64,000 nucleotides of DNA from Shewanella sp. GD04112 (GTDB lineage: Bacteria; Pseudomonadota; Gammaproteobacteria; Enterobacterales; Shewanellaceae). The notes beneath the pieces were generated by a model, which worked only from the letters and a program-made list of their open reading frames with translations, searched no databases and had not been told where the DNA came from. Position numbers and translations under genes: made by a program. Shown piece after piece: positions 57,647 through 64,000 of the stretch (within the stretch, counting starts at the first letter, position 1; every line of letters starts with the position of its first letter). Location: positions 434,001 to 498,000 of the forward strand of contig NZ_JAOEAL010000001.1 of assembly GCF_029835735.1 (NCBI RefSeq), given 5' to 3'.

Positions 57647-58498
57647 ATGGCATTATTTTCATTACTGGTCGCCATTCTTGTGGAACGATTAAAGTTCCTT
57701 CCCGCTTCGTGGCAATGCGATCGCGTGCTGCAATCCTATCAATCCACTTTCTTTGGTGACAAAGCCTCGTTAACCAATACCAGTATGTTGCTCGCCTTAG
57801 TGTTGCCAGCCTTGGTCGTGCATGTTTTGGGTTGGGTTGCCTCTGGCATGTTCTGGGGGCTGTTAACTCTTGCCCTGTGGGTGGTGGTGGCAATTATTTG
57901 CTTTAATCATCAAAAACAGCGCGATAGCTTTAAAAAGTATATGCAGGCGGCGTGTCGCTCCGACGTGCAAGCCTGTTACCACTATGCCGCCGAATTAGAT
58001 TGCAGTGAGTGTTTAGATGCGGTGTCTGAAAAAGACTTAGGCGCCAAGGTCGGGCAGAGTGTTGCTTGGATTAACTATCGTTATTACGGCGCAGTGGCAT
58101 TATGTTTTATCTTCCTAGGCCCAGTTGGTGCTGTCTTATATTGCACCGCACGTTTTTATGCCGAAGAGAATGTGCGTAAATCCCTTAACCTACCGCTTAT
58201 CGAAGATATTATGTTTGTCCTAGATTGGATCCCGAGCCGGGTATTTTCCTTTGGCTATGCGCTCAGCGGTCAGTTTAGTGAAGGGCTCTCGGCTTGGCGT
58301 GACCATGCCTTAAACATTAATGCGAGTGCCAGAAGGGTTGTGACAGAAACGGCGTTAGCTTCTCAGCCGCTGCCAGAGGAGTCGAGTGCACCAGTTTGTG
58401 TACAATCGACCTTGGCATTATTAGTCTTAAGTAAACGCAACTTTACTCTGATGGTTGCTGTGCTGTCGCTATTGACCATTTTTGGCTTAGTGACCTAA
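57647..58498 (+). CDS. ampE: Regulatory membrane protein AmpE
   Basis: 283 residues from the ATG at 57647 (AAGGAG upstream), E. coli AmpE 284. Four or more membrane segments, including VLPALVVHVLGWVASGMFWG, WVVVAIICF, YGAVALCFIFLGPVG and the C-terminal NFTLMVAVLSLLTIFG. AmpE is the partner of AmpD in the ampDE operon and belongs to the CobD/CbiB-like fold; its precise role in beta-lactamase signalling is unsettled. The element at 58521 and a terminator follow. Confidence 0.94.
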   Translation: MALFSLLVAILVERLKFLPASWQCDRVLQSYQSTFFGDKASLTNTSMLLALVLPALVVHVLGWVASGMFWGLLTLALWVVVAIICFNHQKQRDSFKKYMQAACRSDVQACYHYAAELDCSECLDAVSEKDLGAKVGQSVAWINYRYYGAVALCFIFLGPVGAVLYCTARFYAEENVRKSLNLPLIEDIMFVLDWIPSRVFSFGYALSGQFSEGLSAWRDHALNINASARRVVTETALASQPLPEESSAPVCVQSTLALLVLSKRNFTLMVAVLSLLTIFGLVT

Positions 58499-58520
58499 CG
58501 CATCTTCATTATTTAGGGTT

Positions 58521-58784
58521 GGGCGTGTTGACGTTTCGAGATTAGATTTTGTTCGTTTTGGCAAGCACGTGCTCGCGAAACGAGGAATGAAGTGTAGTTA
58601 TTCTACTCAAATGACGAGCGACAAAGAGCAAGGGCTTGCCAGGCGAACCCTTCGGGCAGCATTTGGCTGGCGTTTCTACTGCGTTATCGTCCGTTTATGT
58701 AGAATAACTACACTGCACGGACTTTGCCTTGCATAACAGCCAGCCAAATTGCTGCAAAAACAACCCTGAAACGTCAACACGCCC
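58521..58784. mobile_element. 264-bp element of interleaved inverted repeats (MITE- or REP-like)
   Basis: The outer 17-bp ends GGGCGTGTTGACGTTTC (58521-58537) and its exact complement (58768-58784) enclose two more inverted pairs: AGTGTAGTTATTCTAC (58591-58606) with GTAGAATAACTACACT (58699-58714), perfect 16 bp, and GCAGCATTTGGCTGGC (58656-58671) with 58739-58755, one extra base. The order is A-B-C-B'-C'-A', so B and C cross. No reading frame. Not a recognised IS; nonautonomous mobile repeat or structured RNA is the inference. Confidence 0.7.
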
Positions 58785-58793
58785 GAATTAATC

Positions 58794-58829
58794 AGGAATT
58801 GGTTCGCGACCGCTGCCAATTCCTTTTTT
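58794..58829 (+). terminator. Rho-independent terminator downstream of ampE
   Basis: AGGAATTGG pairs with CCAATTCCT across 13 bases and is followed by TTTTTGTTTTT. Serves the ampDE transcript, with the repeat element lying between gene and terminator. Confidence 0.88.
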
Positions 58830-59095
58830 GTTTTTGGACGCGGGTAAAACGTCCTTTTGACGAGTTCACAAAATGGGATCCTCAGACTGTTTTTCCGAAT
58901 GACTTTCGGTGAAAATGCCGTTTACTCAGAGGCTTATTTGGCATCAGCTATTCAATGTCAAATGGTCTGACCCCATAGTGATATTTTTAGGCTATGCTCT
59001 CACATCGTGAGCGGTTTTGAATGGGATCACCTTTTAAGGTCGATTTTCAATCTAGACATCAAAAGTGTGATTTGATAAAGTGCGCTCACTCATAA

Positions 59096-59114
59096 AAATT
59101 GGTAAGACCAATTT
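59096..59114 (+). promoter_or_regulatory. PdhR operator upstream of pdhR
   Basis: AAATTGGTAAGACCAATTT is a perfect palindrome with 8-bp arms around AAG, matching the PdhR consensus ATTGGT-N3-ACCAAT. Ends 20 bases before the pdhR start, as expected for autorepression. Confidence 0.92.
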
Positions 59115-59134
59115 ACAACGGAGCTGAGCGCCTA

Positions 59135-59887
59135 ATGGCCTATAGTAAAATTAATCAGCCAAAAATTTCTGATGTGATCATGGCGCAACTCGAGCAGATG
59201 ATCCTCGAAGGCAGTTTACAGCCGGGTCAGAAATTACCGCCGGAGCGCGAACTGGCCATCCAGTTTGAAGTGTCTCGCCCTTCACTGCGTGAAGCCATTC
59301 AAAAGCTTGAGGCGAAAGGGCTATTAATGCGTCGTCAAGGCGGCGGTACTTATGTCAAAGAACAACTCTGGCAGAGCCTTGCCGATCCTATCGTTGAATT
59401 AATGACTGCCGATCCAGAAAGCCAATACGACTTGCTGGAATTCCGTCATGCGACCGAAGGCATGATGGCCTATTTTGCCGCATTACGTGGCACAGACGCC
59501 GATATGCAGAATATCAAGCGTATGATCCTTGAGGTGGAAGCCGCCACCAATATCGAACAACAAGCCGCTGCGATTGTGCGTTTCTACCGCGCCGTCGCCG
59601 AAGCGTCACACAATGTGGCTATGTTGCATCTCGTACTCAGTTTAACCCCTGTGCTGCATAAGAATGTGGCGCAAAACCTGGAGCTTTTAAGCCGCCGCGA
59701 AGAAGCCTCCACTATGGCCAACGATCACAGACGTGCTCTGCTCGCTGCTATCGTTCGTCGTGATCCTGAAGCCGCCAGAGAAGCCTCGAATGAACACTTA
59801 AGTTACATCGAAGAGGTGATGTTATCTGTGCGGGAAGAAGATAGCCGGTTGCAGCGAAGTTTGCGCCGTTTAAAGAGTGGCGCTTAA
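59135..59887 (+). CDS. pdhR: GntR-family pyruvate dehydrogenase regulator PdhR
   Basis: 250 residues from the ATG at 59135 (GGAG upstream). N-terminal winged HTH of the FadR subfamily: LQPGQKLPPERELAIQFEVS, SRPSLREAIQKLEAKGLLMRRQGGGTYV; then the FCD effector domain (about 90-240) that senses pyruvate in E. coli. Represses aceEF and itself in the absence of pyruvate. First gene of pdhR-aceE-aceF; gap to aceE about 80 bases. Confidence 0.95.
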   Translation: MAYSKINQPKISDVIMAQLEQMILEGSLQPGQKLPPERELAIQFEVSRPSLREAIQKLEAKGLLMRRQGGGTYVKEQLWQSLADPIVELMTADPESQYDLLEFRHATEGMMAYFAALRGTDADMQNIKRMILEVEAATNIEQQAAAIVRFYRAVAEASHNVAMLHLVLSLTPVLHKNVAQNLELLSRREEASTMANDHRRALLAAIVRRDPEAAREASNEHLSYIEEVMLSVREEDSRLQRSLRRLKSGA

Positions 59888-59967
59888 GTTCCCGACTTTA
59901 GCACTCGCTAAAGCGGAATATGCCGCAAACACCATTCATCATCATGTATATAGAGAAGGACAGTGTC

Positions 59968-62634
59968 ATGTCTGAAGATATGCTACAAGACTTAGATCCG
60001 TTAGAGACTCAGGAATGGGTTGACGCCCTGCAAGCTGTATTAGAACAGGAAGGCCCTGAACGCGCCCATTTCTTATTAGAGAAACTGATCGATAAAGCCC
60101 GTCGCAATGGCACGCACTTGCCTTACACTGCGACCACGGCCTATTTGAACACCATTCCAGCGGGTCAAGAGCCGCACATGCCAGGCAACCAAGAGATGGA
60201 ACGTCGCATTCGCGCCATCATCCGTTGGAACGCCTTAGCTATGGTTCTGCGTGGTTCTAAGAAAGATTTAGAGTTAGGCGGCCATATTTCGAGTTTCGCG
60301 TCGAGCGCAACCATTTATGACGTGTGCTTCAACCACTTCTTCCGCGCGCCAAACGAGAAAGACGGCGGCGACTTAGTATATTTCCAAGGCCATATCGCCC
60401 CAGGTATCTACGCGCGTTCATTCTTAGAAGGTCGTTTAACTGAAGACCAACTGGCTAACTTCCGTCAAGAAGTGGATGGCAAAGGTTTATCTTCTTATCC
60501 GCACCCTAAGTTGATGCCAGACTACTGGCAATTCCCAACGGTTTCTATGGGGCTGGGTCCAATCCAAGCGATTTACCAAGCTCGCTTCTTAAAGTACCTG
60601 ACTGACCGTGGTCTGAAAGATTGTTCTGATCAAACCGTTTACTGCTTCTTAGGTGACGGTGAGTGTGACGAGCCAGAAGCCTTAGGTGCTATCGGTTTAG
60701 CTGCCCGTGAAGAATTAGACAACTTGGTCTTCATCATCAACTGTAACCTGCAACGTCTGGACGGCCCAGTACGCGGTAACGGTAAGATCATCCAAGAACT
60801 GGAAGGCGAATTCCGCGGCGCTGGCTGGGAAGTGGTGAAAGTGATTTGGGGTCGTTACTGGGATCCATTATTGGCCCGCGATACCAGCGGTAAGTTACTG
60901 CAGTTAATGGAAGAAACCGTTGACGGTGAATACCAAAACTGTAAAGCCAAAGGTGGCGCTTATACTCGCGAACACTTCTTCGGCAAATACCCAGAAACCG
61001 CCGAAATGGTGGCGAACATGTCTGATGATGACATTTGGCGCTTAAACCGTGGTGGTCATGACCCAGTTAAAGTGTACGCGGCATTAGACCATGCGCGTAA
61101 GACTAAAGGTCGTCCAACTGTGATCCTGGCGAAAACCGTTAAAGGTTACGGCCTAGGTGATGCGGGTGAAGGTAAGAACATCGCCCACAACGTGAAGAAA
61201 ATGGGTATCGAGTCTATCCGTTACTTCCGCGATCGTTTCAATATCCCAATTCCAGACGATCAGTTAGAAGATCTGCCGTTCTACCACCCAGGTCCAGATT
61301 CGGAAGAAGTGAAGTACATGATGAGCCGTCGTGCCGAGCTGCATGGCAGCGTGCCACAACGTCGTGAGAAGTTCAGCGAAGAGCTGGAAATTCCATCACT
61401 GAAGATTTTTGACTCGATTCTGCAGGGTTCTAACGGCCGTGAAATTTCATCTACCATGGCGTTTGTTCGCGTACTGACTGCACTGTTAAAAGACAAGAAG
61501 ATTGGCAAAAACATCGTGCCAATTATTCCTGACGAAGCGCGTACCTTCGGTATGGAAGGTCTATTCCGTCAAGTGGGTATTTATGCTCACGAAGGCCAAA
61601 AATACGTTCCGCAAGACTCTGACCAAGTGGCTTACTACCGTGAAGATAAGTCAGGCCAAGTGCTGCAGGAAGGTATTAACGAATTAGGTGCTATGTCATC
61701 TTGGGTATCGGCTGCGACCAGCTACTCAGTGAACGATGTGCCAATGATCCCATTCTACATCTACTACTCTATGTTCGGTTTCCAACGTATTGGCGACATG
61801 GCTTGGGCTGCAGGTGATATGCGTGCACGTGGCTTCTTAGTCGGTGGTACTTCTGGCCGTACAACGCTGAACGGTGAAGGTCTGCAGCATCAGGACGGTC
61901 ACAGCCACGTACTGGCTAATACTATTCCTAACTGTATTACCTACGATCCAACTTACGGTTATGAAATTGCCGTTGTGGTACAAGATGGTATTCGTCGTAT
62001 GTACGGCGAGAACCAAGAAGATATCTTCTACTACCTGACCACAATGAACGAAAACTACGAGCAACCAGCCATGCCAGAAGGCGCGGAAGTTGGCATCGTT
62101 AAAGGTATCTACAAGTTAGAAACTGTTGCTGGCTCGGGTAAAGGCAAAGTTCAGTTAATGAGCTGTGGCACTATTCTTGAGCAAACCCGCAAAGCGGCTC
62201 AAGCACTGGCAAAAGACTTCGGTATTACTGCCGACGTATTCAGCGTAACCAGCTTCAACGAACTGACTCGCGATGGTCAAGCGGTTGAGCGTTGGAACAT
62301 GCTGCACCCAACTGAAACGCCAAAACAAGCGTATATCAGCCAAGTGATCTCCAGTGATGCGCCTGCAATCGCAGCGACTGACTACATGAAGATCTACGGC
62401 GAGCAGTTACGTGCATACATGCCAACCGATTACAAAGTGTTAGGTACTGACGGTTTCGGTCGTTCAGACAGCCGTGACAACCTGCGTCACCACTTCGAAG
62501 TGGACGCTAAGTTCATCGTTATCGCGGCACTGAAGTCACTGGTTGATCGTAAAGAGCTGCCTGTTGATGTGTTAGCGAATGCCATCAAGGAATACGGCAT
62601 CGACGCTGACAAGATCAATCCACAGTACGCGTAA
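59968..62634 (+). CDS. aceE: Pyruvate dehydrogenase E1 component
   Basis: 888 residues from the ATG at 59968 (AGAAGGA upstream), E. coli AceE 887. Homodimeric thiamine-diphosphate enzyme that decarboxylates pyruvate and reductively acetylates lipoyl groups of E2. The thiamine diphosphate/Mg motif is GDGECDEPEALGAIGLAARE...NLVFIINCN; the active-site loop includes DGHSHV in HQDGHSHVLANTIPN and ASSATIYDVCFNHFF. Codon use suggests high expression. Same operon as pdhR and aceF. Confidence 0.98.
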   Translation: MSEDMLQDLDPLETQEWVDALQAVLEQEGPERAHFLLEKLIDKARRNGTHLPYTATTAYLNTIPAGQEPHMPGNQEMERRIRAIIRWNALAMVLRGSKKDLELGGHISSFASSATIYDVCFNHFFRAPNEKDGGDLVYFQGHIAPGIYARSFLEGRLTEDQLANFRQEVDGKGLSSYPHPKLMPDYWQFPTVSMGLGPIQAIYQARFLKYLTDRGLKDCSDQTVYCFLGDGECDEPEALGAIGLAAREELDNLVFIINCNLQRLDGPVRGNGKIIQELEGEFRGAGWEVVKVIWGRYWDPLLARDTSGKLLQLMEETVDGEYQNCKAKGGAYTREHFFGKYPETAEMVANMSDDDIWRLNRGGHDPVKVYAALDHARKTKGRPTVILAKTVKGYGLGDAGEGKNIAHNVKKMGIESIRYFRDRFNIPIPDDQLEDLPFYHPGPDSEEVKYMMSRRAELHGSVPQRREKFSEELEIPSLKIFDSILQGSNGREISSTMAFVRVLTALLKDKKIGKNIVPIIPDEARTFGMEGLFRQVGIYAHEGQKYVPQDSDQVAYYREDKSGQVLQEGINELGAMSSWVSAATSYSVNDVPMIPFYIYYSMFGFQRIGDMAWAAGDMRARGFLVGGTSGRTTLNGEGLQHQDGHSHVLANTIPNCITYDPTYGYEIAVVVQDGIRRMYGENQEDIFYYLTTMNENYEQPAMPEGAEVGIVKGIYKLETVAGSGKGKVQLMSCGTILEQTRKAAQALAKDFGITADVFSVTSFNELTRDGQAVERWNMLHPTETPKQAYISQVISSDAPAIAATDYMKIYGEQLRAYMPTDYKVLGTDGFGRSDSRDNLRHHFEVDAKFIVIAALKSLVDRKELPVDVLANAIKEYGIDADKINPQYA

Positions 62635-62646
62635 GAGGCAATGAAA

Positions 62647-64000
62647 ATGGCTGAATTAAAAGAAGTTTTTGTTCCTGATATCGGCGGCGATGAAGTACAG
62701 GTTATCGAAATCTGTGCTTCTGTGGGCGATACCTTAGCAGCGGAAGAGTCGATTCTGACCGTTGAAAGCGACAAGGCGACCATGGACATTCCTGCGCCGT
62801 TCGCGGGTGTGTTAGCCGAATTGAAAGTGGCCGTCGGTGACAAAGTAAGCGAAGGTACCTTAATTGCGATGATGCAAGCAGCGGGCACGGCTAATGTTCA
62901 AGCTGCACCTGTTGCTCAAGCTGCCGCTCCTGCGCCAGCTCCAGCAGCACCTGCTCCAGTACAAGCGGCTCCAGCCCCTGTGGCTGCCGTGCCAGCGACG
63001 GGCGCAACCCAAGTGGTTGAAGTCACTGTGCCGGATATCGGGGGTGACACCGATGTGTCTGTTATCGAAGTCTTAGTCGCCGCTGGCGATAAGATTGAGG
63101 TTGACGCTGGCCTTATCACGCTAGAAACCGACAAAGCGACTATGGACGTACCATCGCCATTCGCGGGTGTGGTAAAAGAAGTGAAAGTGGCCGTGGGTGA
63201 CAAGGTTTCTCAGGGCTCATTAGTGATCATGCTCGAAGTGGGCGGCGCGGCACCTGCCGCAGCGCCACAAGCGAGCGCGCCAGCAGCCTCTGCACCTGTT
63301 GCTCAAGCGGCTCCTGCAGCGCCAGTTGCTCCAGTCGCCGCTGCAGCACCAGTGGTTGCGGTTAAAGAAATCCAAGTGCCTGATATTGGCGATGCGAGCA
63401 ATGTCGATGTGATCGAAGTGCTCGTGTCTGTGGGCGATGACATTACAGTTGATCAAGGTTTAATTACCCTTGAAACCGATAAAGCGACCATGGAAGTACC
63501 AGCGCCATTCGCCGGTAAACTGTTGTCGTTAACCGTTAAAGTGGGTGACAAGGTTTCTCAAGGCAGCGTGATTGCGACGATTGAAACTACTTCTGTTGCA
63601 ACAGCAAGTGCAGGCAGTGCGCCAGCGCCAGTAGCTCAAGCCGCAGCACCTGCACCAGTTGCCCAAGAAGCGGCACCGGCACCTGTTGCTGCCGCTCCTA
63701 GCCGTCCACCAGTTCCACATCACCCAAGTGCGGGTGCGCCAGTGGTAACCGGTGTGGTGCATGCGTCTCCTGCGGTTCGCCGTTTGGCCCGTGAATTTGG
63801 TGTGGACCTCACTCAAGTGACGGGTTCTGGCCGTAAAGGTCGCATCATGAAGGAAGACGTACAGGCGTATGTGAAGTACGAACTGTCTCGTCCTAAGGCG
63901 ACAGCAGCAACTTCAGTTGCGGCGGGTAACGGTGGTGGTCTGCAAGTGATTGCTGCACCGAAAGTGGATTTCAGCAAGTTTGGTGAAGTGGAAGAGATTC
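62647..64000 (+). CDS. aceF: Pyruvate dehydrogenase E2 (dihydrolipoamide acetyltransferase), truncated by window edge
   Basis: At least 451 residues; the catalytic domain lies beyond the right edge. The ATG at 62647 has GAGG eight bases upstream (62641 is too close). Three lipoyl domains, each with its lipoylated lysine in DKA: ESDKATMDIP, ETDKATMDVP and ETDKATMEVP. They are joined by long Ala/Pro swinging linkers (APAPAPAAPAPVQAAPAPV type). The peripheral E1/E3-binding domain follows: HASPAVRRLAREFGVDLTQV, then GSGRKGRIMKEDVQAYV. Carries acetyl groups from E1 to CoA. E. coli also has three lipoyl domains. Confidence 0.97.
   Translation, partial: MAELKEVFVPDIGGDEVQVIEICASVGDTLAAEESILTVESDKATMDIPAPFAGVLAELKVAVGDKVSEGTLIAMMQAAGTANVQAAPVAQAAAPAPAPAAPAPVQAAPAPVAAVPATGATQVVEVTVPDIGGDTDVSVIEVLVAAGDKIEVDAGLITLETDKATMDVPSPFAGVVKEVKVAVGDKVSQGSLVIMLEVGGAAPAAAPQASAPAASAPVAQAAPAAPVAPVAAAAPVVAVKEIQVPDIGDASNVDVIEVLVSVGDDITVDQGLITLETDKATMEVPAPFAGKLLSLTVKVGDKVSQGSVIATIETTSVATASAGSAPAPVAQAAAPAPVAQEAAPAPVAAAPSRPPVPHHPSAGAPVVTGVVHASPAVRRLAREFGVDLTQVTGSGRKGRIMKEDVQAYVKYELSRPKATAATSVAAGNGGGLQVIAAPKVDFSKFGEVEEI

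Noticed and set aside
62487..63816. Minus-strand frames across aceF
   Set aside because: Shadows of the Ala/Pro-rich linkers and lipoyl domains of the obvious plus-strand gene.

Overview
The window is gammaproteobacterial chromosome, almost certainly Shewanella. Evidence: a LapA/BpfA-type giant adhesin next to hemC-hemD-hemX-hemY, a flavin/iron-sulfur quinol:fumarate reductase locus with two tandem cytochrome b genes, and the orders dusB-fis, rho/trxA/rhlB/gppA, pilABCD-coaE-zapD-yacG-mutT and nadC/ampDE/pdhR-aceEF. Most of the window is conserved core genome. There is one clear mobile insertion and one compact repeat element.

Layout. 1-3443 (-): N-terminal part of a giant surface adhesin (the gene runs off the left edge), with two families of nearly identical tandem repeats. 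3825-7955 (-): heme genes hemC-D-X-Y. 8143-10572 (+): adenylate cyclase, divergent from hemC, with a CRP-like site between. 10612-17768: cyaY, lptM-lysA-dapF-DUF484-xerC-yigB (lysine/cell wall and chromosome dimer resolution), hupE, a small AlbA_2 protein and the iron-sulfur repair protein YtfE with an NsrR-like site.

18019-32978: an integrative element of about 14.9 kb lodged in the 3' end of fis, bounded by a 19-bp direct repeat that covers the last codons of fis. A P4-type tyrosine integrase lies at the left end. A regulatory/replication-like module (two overlapping AlpA-type genes, an inovirus Gp2-like protein, a DUF6387-like protein) lies at the right end. Cargo lies in between: a complete type I restriction-modification system (hsdM-hsdS ... 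hsdR) with a YgjP-type metallopeptidase, a RhuM-Fic protein, an unrecognised 397-residue protein and several very small genes. Both ends carry the same unusual tandem GGGGTACATAT repeat, probably integrase or accessory-factor arm sites. Insertion separated fis from its own terminator, which remains at 17965-17994, and the element supplies a replacement next to fis.

32962-40152: fis-dusB, prmA, and the fumarate reductase locus (two cytochrome b genes, frdA, frdB). 40216-42570: a quinone reductase-like dehydrogenase and monooxygenase pair with a divergent LysR regulator. 42746-48349: rho, trxA, rhlB, a short gppA, a periplasmic thioredoxin-like protein, mutT and yacG. 48472-54530 (-): zapD, coaE and the type IV pilus genes pilD, pilC, pilB, pilA. 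About 1.3 kb of AT-rich DNA without convincing genes follows, then nadC (-).

56974-64000: ampD-ampE, a 264-bp element made of interleaved inverted repeats, then pdhR with a textbook PdhR operator, aceE and the start of aceF (three lipoyl domains, truncated by the right edge). The mobile element in fis and the interleaved inverted-repeat element deserve the closest second look.
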